From positions 886,025 to 950,024 of the forward strand of contig OZ251252.1 in assembly GCA_965240325.2 (NCBI GenBank): a DNA stretch of 64,000 nt, written 5' to 3'. This DNA is from Rebecca billardiae RCC1528 (taxonomy: Eukaryota; Haptophyta). Positions 20,127 through 29,627 of this stretch are shown one piece after another. A program made the position numbers and the translations under genes. The first letter of the stretch is position 1. Each line of letters starts with the position of its first letter. Below the pieces are notes generated by a model. The model was not told the DNA's origin. It did no database searches and saw only the letters and a list, made by a program, of their open reading frames with translations.

Positions 20127-20354
20127 CGCTCAAAACGCGACTGCGGGGCCTGCGCGGAGGAAACAGTCGAAGGCCCGGGCGGCCGCGGCCGTCGTTTTCG
20201 GCCCACCGCACGTAGTGTGCAAACGGGATTTGGCATTTCATGCGTTCATTTGGCCCGCGCGCCTTTTCCTTTTCGCTAAATTCGCCGCGCACCCCCGCCT
20301 GGCATCAAAGCTGCGGGAACGGCGAGCGTGCTTGGCGCTCGCCGCTCGGCGGCC
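20127..20354. promoter_or_regulatory. Shared head-to-head upstream region
   Basis: These 228 bp separate the start of the minus-strand EF-hand gene from the start of the plus-strand DUF2993-like gene. It probably holds both promoters. Part of it (20225-20290) is relatively T-rich. No specific factor site is recognised. Confidence 0.5.
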
Positions 20355-21461
20355 ATGATGACGGCCGCGTGGCGCGCGCTCGGCGCGCTCCTCGCGCTGG
20401 GCGCGACGCCCTCGTCGGCGCTCGCGCTCCCGCCGGCCCCGCGGGCCTCCGCCACCCCCGCGGACCCCCTCTCCGCCGTCGCCACCGCCGTGCTGCGCGC
20501 GCTGCTCGCCGAGTGCGGCGGCGCGAGCGTCGCGGTCGACGGCGCGCACCGGCTGCCGCGCGGCGCGGTCGACGCGGTGCGGATCGGCGGGCGCGCGTGG
20601 CGCTCGCACGGCGGGCTGTCGTGCCGCTCGCTCGACCTGCGCGTCGGCGAGGCGCGCGTCGAGCCGCTCGCCCTCCTCGCCCAGCGGCGCATCGTGTTCG
20701 CCACGCCGGCCTCAGGCGCGGCCGTGGTCGAGTTTGGCGCGGAAGATTTTGGAAACTTCCTCACGCACCCGCTGGTCGGGCCGGCGGTGGAGCTGCCGCC
20801 GCTGCGCGACGTGCCGGACGGCGCGCCGCCCGAGGCCACGGCGCGCGCGCGGCTCGAGTGCGCGCGCCGCGGCGCGCGCGTGCGCCCGCCCGCCGCTGAA
20901 TTCAACGCAGCGCTCACGACGCCGGCGGCGGCGCGCGCGCTCCCAGTGCGCGTGCGGCTGACGCCGTCGGCGGCGGGCAGCGCGCGCGCGTTCGACGTGC
21001 ACGTCACGCCCGCCCACGCCGCCGCGCGCGCCCCGGACGCCCGCCCGCCGCCGCCCCTCGCCCCCGCCGCGCTCGAGGCCGTGGGCGCGCGCGTCGCGCT
21101 CTGGCTGGGTGGCCTCTGCGTCGATCTCGACGGCTGCGAGATCGGGCCGATCCGGGCGCTCGAGGTGCTGCCGCCGGGCGCAGGGCTGGCGGGGGCGGGG
21201 GGTGGCGCCGCGGGAGCGAGTGGTACGCCGCAGGTGGCGGCGGCGGCGGCGCCAGCCGCTCGCAGTGCGCCGCGGCGCGTCACGATGCGCTCCGCATCGC
21301 AGCAGCAGCAGCAGCAGCAGCAGCAGCGGCGGCGGCGGCGGCTGCGGTCGCGCGCCGCCGATGACGACGAGCGCGCGCCGGCCGCGGCTGGCGCGGCGCT
21401 GCTCCGCTTGACCATGCAGCTGCGCGTGGTGCGGTTCCCGTCGCTCCCGCCCAAGTTCTAA
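20355..21461 (+). CDS. Secreted or plastid-targeted DUF2993 (LmeA-like) protein
   Basis: I use the ATG at 20355, giving 368 residues; an in-frame GTG at 20328 is unlikely to be used. The N-terminus (MMTAAWRALGALLALG) is a clear hydrophobic leader with an SALA end. The central part matches the DUF2993/LmeA pattern: RIGGRAWRSHGGLSCRSLDL, then ARVEPLALLAQRRIVF, then a GAAVVEFGAEDFGNFLTHPL segment. LmeA-family proteins are phospholipid-binding, and DUF2993 proteins are common in cyanobacteria and plastid lineages. Near the C-terminus a CAG run at 21300-21326 encodes nine Gln followed by Arg. The last residues LRLTMQLRVVRFPSLPPKF look like a final beta strand of the fold. Subcellular site and substrate are not known; the family call is by eye. 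Confidence 0.65.
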   Translation: MMTAAWRALGALLALGATPSSALALPPAPRASATPADPLSAVATAVLRALLAECGGASVAVDGAHRLPRGAVDAVRIGGRAWRSHGGLSCRSLDLRVGEARVEPLALLAQRRIVFATPASGAAVVEFGAEDFGNFLTHPLVGPAVELPPLRDVPDGAPPEATARARLECARRGARVRPPAAEFNAALTTPAAARALPVRVRLTPSAAGSARAFDVHVTPAHAAARAPDARPPPPLAPAALEAVGARVALWLGGLCVDLDGCEIGPIRALEVLPPGAGLAGAGGGAAGASGTPQVAAAAAPAARSAPRRVTMRSASQQQQQQQQQRRRRRLRSRAADDDERAPAAAGAALLRLTMQLRVVRFPSLPPKF

Positions 21462-22730
21462 GCCGTCCGGGCGGCGGCGGTATGGGGCGGAGGCGGCCCG
21501 ACCGCCGCCGCCCGGACGTCAGTCAAGTCGCGTACAGGCAATCGCGGGCAATAAGAAGTCAGAGACGATCTCACGGCTAGCCTCGGTTTCTTAGCCGTTC
21601 GGTAGCCCGAGCGCCTACGGTGTCTCAGTTTCTTAGGCGGTAGGTCCGCCCGCCGCGCAGGCTCGGGGGGCGCACGGGGCGCGGGGCAGAGCCCGCGGCG
21701 CCGCCGCTGAGTCTGTTTAGTGTTTTGAGTTAGCGGCCCGGCCGGCGACCAGGCCAGACGAAAATGTATTTATTGCTGATATATGGGCCATTATATTATT
21801 TGGAGCGCATCAACAAATACGGCCGCCGCCTGCCCGTTGCATACCACGCGTCGCGTTAATATATCACAGCAGCAACGATTTATTTTTTATAAAGCGGCGG
21901 CCGTTAAGGAAACTCCGCCGCCAGCAACAAATAATGAATTTTCGCGGCCGTTATAAGTTTATAACGGCTGCATCCAGCCGTCGCAGTCCGGGCAAATCCC
22001 GAGAGAGTCGGTCGGAGCTCGGGCCGCGACGATCGCGCTAGTACTGTAGTATACACGTGCATCATAGTCAGCACACTATAAGAAACGCCGGCGGACTACG
22101 TCGTCCCCGGGCTCGGACGTCAAGTGGTCCGCCCGGACGGGGCGAGGCGCAGTCGGCCCGTCGCGGGGATGACGCGCGGCGCCGCGGCCCGATGACTTAG
22201 ACTACGAGTACATACAGGCCATCAAGTTATCCCGACTTCTCCTGATGATGACGGACGACTCCTGGCCAGTGCACCGCAGCATCCGCCATATATGCAATTT
22301 AACATATCATCAGCATATATATAGATCGAGATGATGATCAGATCGAGCTAGCAGTAATAATAATAATCGGAACCAGCCCGAATCTGCAGCGGCTAGCCCT
22401 CGATCCGACTTTGAAGCAGTAGTTCACACTGCTACGTCGGTCGGCCACTGTTCGGCAGATCCGCGCACAGATAGCGCAAGCCCCAGTTTCTTAACGTAGT
22501 GACATCAGCTCCTTATTGCCCGCGATTGCCTGCTGTAGTAGCATATATCATCATGAATCATGTTGCCATGGCGGGCGGGGCCCCGCGGCCCGCGCTTTGA
22601 CCCCGCCGCGCCGCGGCTCTGCCGCGGCGTGCCTGAGTGAGCGGCGCCGGACGCGGCACGGCGCGCGCATTGCATCCGCCTTGGCCCTTGCTCGGCCATG
22701 CGCCGCACGCTGCCCGGTCAGGGGCCCAGG
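21462..22730. other. Intergenic between two converging genes
   Basis: This region is clearly less GC-rich than the genes. It contains several AT-rich patches (21765-21965, 22280-22370), a GTTTCTTAG motif repeated at about 21587, 21629 and 22487 (the last as GTTTCTTAA), and TATCATCAGC at 22304-22314. Both neighbours end here, so it would hold two 3' UTRs. No RNA gene was recognised. Confidence 0.6.
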
Positions 22731-23448
22731 TCAGGGGCCCAGGTCAATGAGCGAGAGCTCATCGCCGAGTGCGTTGGCAGCGACCCCGCCCCCGCCGCCG
22801 AGGCCGCTGCTTGCGGGCGCGCGCGCCGGCGCCGCGCCGCTCGCGCCGGCCGCCGCGGCGCCGCCAGTGCCGCCACCGCCACCGATTGACAGGAGTAGAT
22901 CGGCGTCGAAGGGGTTGGTGGAGACGGGCGGCGGCGCTGCGTTGTTCGCGCGCGTGGACACAGCGCCACCAGCGCCGTCGCCGCCGCCGCCGCCGAGCGT
23001 CAGCAGATCCGCGTCGAAGGGGTTTGAGCTGGCTGCCGCTGCCGCTGCTGCCGCTGCTGCTGCCGCTGCTGCTGCTGCCTCCGCTGCCGCCGAGCGCGGG
23101 GCGCCCGAGTGCGCGTGCGCGGCGGGGGGCTGGCTCCGCGGCACTGACGCGGGCGGTGCAGCGCCGCTGCACGCCGCGGGCCCCACCGCGCCCGCGCCCG
23201 CCGATGCGCAGACGGGGGCGATGTCAACCGCCCAAGTCGGCAGCGGCTCTGCGGCCGTGGGCGGCGCGCTCGGCGGCGGCTGCGCGCTCGGCGCGCCACT
23301 GCAGCCGCCCGCACACACGGGCGTCACGTCCGCCGCCCACGGCGGCAGCGAGTCGGCACCCGAGGCGCGCGGCTGCGCACCCAAAAGCAGCAGCTCAGGG
23401 CTCCCCGGCGGACCCGAGGCGCCGGGCGGCGCACCGCCGCCGCCGGTC

Positions 23449-23495
<47 letters not shown>

Positions 23496-24410
23496 CGCAC
23501 CATCGGCGGTGGCCGAGGCGCGCGCATAGCCGTCCACCTTGTCGCCCTGCGCGACGGCCTGCTGGTAGTCCTGCCGCTGGCGCCACAGCTCGGTGCCCGG
23601 CGGGTGCACCGCGCAGCGGTACCCGCGGAGGTCACACACGCAGCGCTGCCCCTGCCCCTGCTGCTGCTGCTGCCGCTGCCGCTGCTGCTGCTGCTGCGCG
23701 CGCGCCGCGGCGGCGGCGCTGGCCGCCTCCGCCTCGGCGAGCAGCCTGCGGTGCGTCTCCGCCGCGCTCTCCGCCGCCACGCGCGCCGCCTCCGCCGCCG
23801 CCTCCGCCGCGGTGCGCGCCGCCGCGCCCACGGTGCTTGCGGCGCTCTCCGCCGCGCGGCGCGCCTCCGCGAGCAGCTGCTGCGCGCTGGGCGGCGCGGC
23901 GGGGTGCGCGCGCGGCGCGGGGCCAGCGCGCGCCTCCGCGCCGCCGCCGGCGCCGCAGCCGCCGCAGCCGCGCCCGCTCTGCGCGCGCGCCGCGTGCACC
24001 GCCGCGGCGGCCGAGTCGACGGCCGCGTTGGCTTGGCTCCGGCCGGCGCCGCCGAGCTGCTCGCCGCGCGCGCGCCGCGTGACGGCGGGGTCGCGCTCGA
24101 CGCGGAGGAGGAGCATCGGCCCCGCCGCCTTCACCAGCGCGCGCGCCGCCTCGAGCTCGGCGCCGAGCACGTGCGTGCCGTCAATCTCCCGGACGAGATC
24201 GCCCGCGCGCAGCAGGTGGCGGTCGTCCGCGGCGTCGGACGCGGCGACGGCGGCGACGACGACGCCGAGCTCGTCGGCGCGGAGGTCGAAGCGGAAGCGC
24301 GCGCTGCTGTCGCGCAGGAGGTACACGCTGAGCACGCTCGGCGCGCCCTCCGCCGGCGTCGCCTCCGCGCGCGTCGCCTCCGCCAACGGCTCGAGCACGA
24401 GCGCATCCAT
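22731..24410 (-). CDS. PDZ-domain protein with NPF and DLL endocytic-type motifs
   Basis: I use the ATG at 24410 (559 residues) because an upstream ATG at 24509 would consume the space shared with the divergent neighbour. Residues about 25-107 look like a PDZ domain: ELGVVVAAV as the ligand-binding strand region, then DRHLLRAGDLVREIDG, then a helix and LLLRVERDP. An Ala-rich helical stretch and a Gln run follow. The C-terminal part has two copies of SNPFDADLL/TNPFDADLL and ends LSLIDLGP. NPF is the classic EH-domain ligand, and DLL and LIDL resemble clathrin or adaptor boxes, so an endocytic or trafficking scaffold is plausible. That role is inferred from short motifs only. Poly-Gly and poly-Ala runs are encoded by GCC/GCT repeats. 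Confidence 0.7.
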
Positions 24411-24583
24411 CGCGCAGGGCTGCGCCTCCGGGCTCCCGCGGAGCAGCCGGAGCTGCTGTAGTTCCAGCCGCCGCGGTGTGCCGCGACAAACCGGCAGCCC
24501 TGTCGGCACCCGGCGCCATCGATTTCGTCAGCGCAAGCGAAGGCGACGCAGGGCATCCTCCAGCGCTTGAGCTTGCGTTGTGC
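24411..24583. promoter_or_regulatory. Shared head-to-head upstream region
   Basis: These 173 bp lie between the starts of the PDZ gene (minus) and the sulfotransferase-like gene (plus). The short spacing argues for a bidirectional promoter and helped choose both start codons. Confidence 0.45.
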
Positions 24584-26473
24584 ATGGGCGCATCGCGTGC
24601 CATGGTGGCAGGCACGTCCGCGCGCGCGGCGGCGCTCGCGCTGCTCGCGGCGTGCGCGGCGGTGTTGCCGCGCGCGGGCAGCGTGCCCATGCTCCCCGTC
24701 GAGGTCCCGCTCCAGCACCCGCCGCTCCGCCTGCCGCCCGGCGCGCCCGGCCCGCCGCTGGTCGCCGTGCTCCACCCGGGCACGTTCAAGACGGGCAGCT
24801 CGACGCTGCAGTCGGCGCTGATCGCGAAGCGGCACGCGATGGACACGGCGGGGATGGTGCACCGCGGCAATCACTCGCGCGCCGCCACCGACGGCCTCAG
24901 CGCCATCCTCGCCGGCGCGAACGCCACCGCGGACGACGGCCCGGCGGTCGTGCTGCCGCGCTTCAGGGGCTTCTGGCGCGGCGCGCTCAACCACGCCAAC
25001 CTGGCGACGTACCTGCAGTACAAGGAGCCGGAGCAGACGTGGCTCGAGCTCACCGACTTCCTCTCCTCCGCCGCGCGCAACCGCTCGCACGTCCTCCTCT
25101 CCTCCGAGTTCCTCGTGCAGCCGGGCACGCCGAACGCGCCGCTCATCCGCGCGCTGCAGCCGACGTGGCGCGTGCACGTCGTGCTCGTGTACCGCCGCTT
25201 CTTCGAGTGGCTCGTGTCGGTGCACTACCAGAAGTTCCACTTCCGGGAGAAGCTCTCGGAGCGCGCGGCCGACTTCCTCACGCTCGTCGAGTTCCTCGCG
25301 CCCGCGCACGTGCGCAAGGAGAGCGAGGGCGTGTGGACGGGCGCGGCGTACGACCGGTACCGCCGTTTCCCGGAAGTGTCCGTGTCCGTGCTCGACATGC
25401 ACGAGACGACGGACGCGCCGGGGCGCGGGCGGCACAACGGCTCGCTCGTGCGCGCGTTCGTGTGCGACCACCTGCCCGGCCCGTGCGCCGCGCGCGCGTG
25501 CGACTGGCTCGCCAACTCCGAGTCCGGGCGCAAGGTGGCCAACATCCGCGCAAATGCGGGTAAAGCGGGTGAGCACATCCACTATGTGGAGCTGGCGTTT
25601 GGCGCCGCGCGGCACAACGGCACGGTGCGCCACGACATCGGCGAGAGGCGCTCGACGAGCCTGGTGTTCCACCTCAAGCGCACGCTCGTCAACGCCACGC
25701 TGCCCATCACCTGCATCAACGAAACTTCCAGAGACTTCCTGTGGGAGCTCTCGCGCGCGGAGGAGGCGCGGCTGCTGCCCGCCCGGCACGACGAGGCCGC
25801 GCTGCGCGCGCGCTTTGAGGCGTACGCCGCGCGCGGCAAGCTGTGCTCGGTGGACGTGGAGGCGGCGCTGCGCAACGAGACGGTGCGCGCGGTCTTCCGC
25901 GACCTGATCCAGCACCAGCCGCGCAGCCGCAACGCCACCGAGGTGCGCGCGGCGCGCGAGGCGGCCGCGCGCGCGCGCGCCGCCGCCTGGCGCAACCGCA
26001 CGGCGCAGCAGCCGGGGGGGGGCGCGCCGGGGGCGCACCGGCGGCGCTCGCGGCCGCGCGCCGCCGTGGCCAGCCGCACGAGCCGCGCCGCGATCGACGC
26101 GGCGCGCGTGCGCGCGCGCGCCGCGCTGCACAAGCGGTACACCGAGTTCGTCGACGAGGGCGCCGTGCCCGCCGGCGGCTTTGAGAACCGCTCCGAGCCG
26201 AGGCCGTACGCCTACGAGCCGGAGGCGCTGCAGGCGCAGTACTCCTCCGCCCTCCCGGACTTCGCCCTCCCGGACTCCGCCCTCCCGGACTCCGCCCTCC
26301 CGGGGAGCGGGGGGAGGGGCGGCGCGGCGGGCGCAGGTGAAGGGGAGGGCGAAGGCGGGGGCCTGACGCCGGGCATGGGCGGCGGCGCGGGGCTCGTGCC
26401 CCCAGCCGTGCTGCCGCCCGCCGCCGATGCCGTGCTCGCGGCTCCACTCGGTGACGGCGGTGCCGGGCGGTGA
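24584..26473 (+). CDS. Sulfotransferase-like type II membrane protein
   Basis: The 629-residue model starts at ATG 24584; an ATG at 24602 is equally possible. A hydrophobic segment (AAALALLAACAAVL) near residues 15-28 would anchor it in the secretory pathway. Residues 64-76, HPGTFKTGSSTLQ, match the P-loop-like 5'-phosphosulfate-binding motif of PAPS-dependent sulfotransferases. VVLVYRRFFEWLVSVHYQ resembles the 3'-phosphate-binding region. Many N-x-S/T sites (NHS, NAT, NRS, NGT, NET) agree with a Golgi lumen location. Likely role: transfer of sulfate from PAPS to a carbohydrate or small acceptor; the substrate is unknown. The C-terminus contains a DNA repeat read as LPDSA and then a Gly-rich tail. 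Some protist homologues use the same KTG(S/T)(S/T)LQ form. Confidence 0.72.
   Translation: MGASRAMVAGTSARAAALALLAACAAVLPRAGSVPMLPVEVPLQHPPLRLPPGAPGPPLVAVLHPGTFKTGSSTLQSALIAKRHAMDTAGMVHRGNHSRAATDGLSAILAGANATADDGPAVVLPRFRGFWRGALNHANLATYLQYKEPEQTWLELTDFLSSAARNRSHVLLSSEFLVQPGTPNAPLIRALQPTWRVHVVLVYRRFFEWLVSVHYQKFHFREKLSERAADFLTLVEFLAPAHVRKESEGVWTGAAYDRYRRFPEVSVSVLDMHETTDAPGRGRHNGSLVRAFVCDHLPGPCAARACDWLANSESGRKVANIRANAGKAGEHIHYVELAFGAARHNGTVRHDIGERRSTSLVFHLKRTLVNATLPITCINETSRDFLWELSRAEEARLLPARHDEAALRARFEAYAARGKLCSVDVEAALRNETVRAVFRDLIQHQPRSRNATEVRAAREAAARARAAAWRNRTAQQPGGGAPGAHRRRSRPRAAVASRTSRAAIDAARVRARAALHKRYTEFVDEGAVPAGGFENRSEPRPYAYEPEALQAQYSSALPDFALPDSALPDSALPGSGGRGGAAGAGEGEGEGGGLTPGMGGGAGLVPPAVLPPAADAVLAAPLGDGGAGR
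26251..26300. repeat. 15-bp tandem repeat CCTCCCGGACTCCGC, 3.5 copies
   Basis: Three full units (26251-26295) and a partial fourth lie in the sulfotransferase-like gene and encode ALPDF/ALPDS repeats. The core is shared with the arrays at 321-364 and 6905-6925. Confidence 0.85.
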
Positions 26474-27219
26474 CGACGACGATGTGACGACCGCGTCGAC
26501 CGCCCGGTCCTGCGCGGCTGCTCGGGCCGCCTGGCGCGCGTGCCGTTCGCTGGATAGGTGCAACGCGGTGCGGGCACCGCGCTGCCACCGCCTGCCATCG
26601 CCGCAGCCTCTGCGTCTCCCGCACGGCCAGCAGCGGGCGCGGTCACATCAGTTACACCACTGGCACTAGTCACTACGGCTACGCACGACGGTATCAGCAG
26701 CAGCACGGTCCGGACTACGTCGGACATCATCGTAGCCGCAGCCTAGTGACTACGCGCGATATGCATGACGACTCACGATATGACGACGAGCACTCGGACC
26801 GCCGTCAAAAAGTCCATCGTGGCCCGGCGGCGCGACGTCGTCATTAGACTATTTACTGTGATGAAGTACGTCGCCACTCGCAGATCATTATTCGCCGCAG
26901 CGCCTGCCAGCAGCAGCGCGCTGCCGGCACGCCCGCGGGGCGGCCCGGCGCGGCGATGGGGCGTCTGCACGAATGCAGCCACCATCTCGTCGAGCGTGCA
27001 CGCCGACGGTTGCAGACGCGTCGCCGGCGGGCAGCGCGGCCAGCAGGCCACGCGCCACGCAGCGCCGCACGGCCCCAGAGTCGATCACACCCGCCGGCTG
27101 GCAGCCGCGCGCGCGCTCGGGGGCGCACGGCAGAGGCGCGGCGATGCGACGCGGCGGCGAGATGTGGCGGCGGCGTGCGCCGGTCGCCCGCATCGGGCGG
27201 GCTGGTGCGGCGGCCGTGC
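26474..27219. other. Intergenic between converging genes
   Basis: This lies between the stop of the sulfotransferase-like gene and the stop of CDC26. The left half (26680-26860) has lower GC and several ACTACG/CATCATCG words. No conserved domain or RNA gene was found. Confidence 0.55.
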
Positions 27220-27429
27220 TCACCTGAAGCGCGCGGGCGACGTCCCCTGCGCCGAGTCGGCCGGCGGCTGCGGTCGGATGCCGATGCGCTCGGCGGCGGA
27301 CTTGCCGTGGTGCGCGCCCTTGTCGGATGGCGGTGTCTGCTTGCCACGCCCGCCGCGCTTGTGCGCCTCGTCGAGCTCCGCTCGGTCGTCCGGCTTGAGC
27401 TCGATGCGCGTCGGCGGCCGCTTGAGCAT
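27220..27429 (-). CDS. CDC26: CDC26, anaphase-promoting complex subunit
   Basis: A 69-residue frame starts at ATG 27429. The N-terminus MLKRPPTRIELKPDD is the CDC26 signature, which binds inside the TPR channel of APC6/Cdc16 (human: MLRRKPTRLELKLDD). The C-terminal ERIGIRPQPPADSAQG matches the conserved RIGYKPQP segment. CDC26 stabilises the APC/C ubiquitin ligase that drives mitotic exit. Odd point: the stop codon TGA overlaps a perfect splice-donor consensus (CAG|GTGAGC at about 27221-27229), so the last residues might instead be spliced to a further exon; the human protein also has a short conserved tail. It follows the NTF2-like gene on the same strand after a 202-bp gap. The small size makes it easy to miss. 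Confidence 0.88.
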   Translation of the reverse strand: MLKRPPTRIELKPDDRAELDEAHKRGGRGKQTPPSDKGAHHGKSAAERIGIRPQPPADSAQGTSPARFR

Positions 27430-27631
27430 GGCGCACGCGCACTCCCCCCCCGCTATCCCGACGATGGCAGCGCACGTTGGCCGGGGGGCCGGCGCAATTT
27501 TCCGCGCGCTGCCGCGCTCCCTTTTTATTTGCTGAGCAGACGACGCGATTATTTCATTCGTCGACACAACCGCAGTAGTCCAGTACGTGCCGTGATGTGT
27601 CCGATGCGCCTGCCCCTCGGCCAGCCCCGCC

Positions 27632-28324
27632 TCAGCCATCGGGCCCGGAGCGCGTCTGCTCGCCAGCCCGCCCGTCATCTCCCCCTGCGCGCCCCACGCC
27701 CTCCTCCTGCCCGCCACCGCCACCGTAAGTCCCGCCCGGCCGCAGCGCCGCCGGCCGGCTGTCAAACTCCTCCGCGGCGGCGATCCAGCTGGGCGCGCTC
27801 GCGGCGGGCACCCTGGAGGCGAGGAGGAACTCCGTCACGCCATCGAAGTGCACGCCGTGCCCCACCACGCAGCGCCAGCGCACGAACACCGCGCGCGCGT
27901 GCAGGCACGGCACGAGCGGGCGGACGTACTCGAAGCGCGCGCCGGGCGCCAGCCGCGCAAAGGCGTCGTAGTGCGCCTTGATGGCGCGCTGGCCGGAGAT
28001 GGGCTGCGCGTCGGGGGCGCGGCCCGCGGCGTACAGCCGGGCCTCCGGCTCGAAGAGCGACGCGTCCACGCTCCCCGCGTTGAGCGAGTCGAAGAAGGCG
28101 TTGACGACCGCGCGCATGTCCGCCTCCGTGCGCTGCGCCTCGCGCGGCGCGACGCTCACGCTGATGGCCGCGACCGTCGCGGCGAGGGCCCAGGCGAGCA
28201 CGCACGCGAACGCGCCGGCGAGCAGCTGCCGACCGTCCGGCGGCTTCACGCTGCGAAGCACCGGCCTGCTGCGCTGGGCTCGCTGGGCAGCCTTGGCCGG
28301 CGGGAGCACGGCCATTGTCGCCAT
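27632..28324 (-). CDS. Membrane-anchored NTF2/SnoaL-like protein
   Basis: I use the ATG at 28324 (230 residues). The frame extends upstream to 28612 but with Pro/Ala-rich sequence of non-coding look. Residues about 33-55 (LLAGAFACVLAWALAATVAA) form one membrane segment. The domain that follows has the NTF2-like layout: MRAVVNAFFDSLNAGSVDAS helix, LFEPEARLYA, then GQRAIKAHYDAFARLAPGA and strand pair ARAVFVRWRCVVGHGVHFDG. Such folds serve as small-molecule binding or isomerase-type pockets. I cannot name a substrate. The tail is Gly/Arg-rich. The start codon is the least certain part. Confidence 0.6.
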   Translation of the reverse strand: MATMAVLPPAKAAQRAQRSRPVLRSVKPPDGRQLLAGAFACVLAWALAATVAAISVSVAPREAQRTEADMRAVVNAFFDSLNAGSVDASLFEPEARLYAAGRAPDAQPISGQRAIKAHYDAFARLAPGARFEYVRPLVPCLHARAVFVRWRCVVGHGVHFDGVTEFLLASRVPAASAPSWIAAAEEFDSRPAALRPGGTYGGGGGQEEGVGRAGGDDGRAGEQTRSGPDG

Positions 28325-29627
28325 GGATGCATGACCTGTTGCTGCCCCTTGTTGCGTCCGGGCGGCGGCCGGCGGGGCGGCCGGCCCGGGCGGGCGGCCG
28401 CCAGTGGCAGTGGCAGCCTCACCCAACGCGCTTGGCTTTGGGGCATTGGGCGTTATTGGGTAGCTCGCTTCGCGGGCGAGATTTCGAGGGCAGAGGCCGT
28501 CTCGCATACCGCAGACCTCACCGGAAGACCCCCCGAACGGCCGCCTCGTGCACGCGCCGTGCCGCCGCTCGACCCGCCGTGGCCACACCAAGGGCCTAGC
28601 CACACTGGGCACGGATCAGGATGGGTGGGTGGCTGCAGAGTGCAGGGCGACGCCGCTTGCGGTCGACTGCACGAACAGACAGTCTCGCATCATTCTCGCG
28701 CGTGAGGCGGTGGTCGGGGGCGCCAGAGACCACCTTGGCTGTGGCTCGAGCTTGCTGACTAGCACGGGCTCGACAGGCCCCTGCCGGCTGAGCCTCGTCC
28801 GAGGGCAGAGCCTGGCTGCCAGGCTGGCTTTCAACGGTGTGGTCCGAAAAAGCCGGACAGTGAGGTGCACGTCCGGGCGTCCGCCTCGACCATGGTTGTT
28901 GTTGCGCGATGCCGCGACAGATGGAAGACTGCGGTTGGCCCCTTGCCGTGACATGTAGACGCGCATGCTCGGTCATCGGGTTGGCTGGGTGGGTTTGTGG
29001 GGCCCACGAGGCGGCGGCCATCGTAGTTCTTCAAAGCCGGGGGAGGGGTTTGATGCGCATCTCGAGCGAATCTGGAATCTTCGCCAGCAGATTTTCGCCG
29101 GGTGCCCACACCTGGACGGGTGCTCGCGTCAGATTGCCGAAATACGAACCAAAAACCAGCCCATGCAACTTTTCATGCAACTTTTCAATCGCACCGCATT
29201 CGTCGTATGTCGTTCCGAAACACCTACAAGGGTGCAGGGTTGCTCATTGGGGCGGGTGACTCGTCATCACCGAAGCCCGGGATGACCCCGATATGTGATT
29301 GCTATGGCGATATAATCATCTGCCATTTCGTGCATGGGCATCTACCCCCAACATACCCGACCAGGCTGAGGAGTCCAGAAGTCCAGAGCAGCACATCGCG
29401 AGAGTTTTCGGGCAATACTACCATGACTGGCTCGTCAATCCCGAAATCGGCCAACCGGCGCTAATGCCGCGGTGGTAATAGATGCGTTTAACCAGATGGG
29501 CCGGGAGAGAAACGAGGGAAGATGACGAATCGGCCTTCCCGCCTTGTTCCCGCACCGGCCGTAGTCTGGGAAGCGAGGTGCCCCGAGCTCGGAAAGGCAT
29601 CCGGGCGTGCATCGCCGGCTGTTGATC
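28325..29627. other. Intergenic between divergent genes, nothing recognised
   Basis: These 1.3 kb lie between the starts of the NTF2-like gene (minus) and the RING-CH gene (plus). Composition is closer to balanced than in the genes, especially 29040-29480. A short direct repeat (CATGCAACTTTT at about 29162 and 29174) is visible. No tRNA, snRNA or conserved frame was found. Confidence 0.55.

Noticed and set aside
21462-22730. tRNA or snRNA genes in the lower-GC gap
   Set aside because: No cloverleaf with a recognisable GGTTCGAATCC-type B box and no snRNA-like conserved core was seen by eye.
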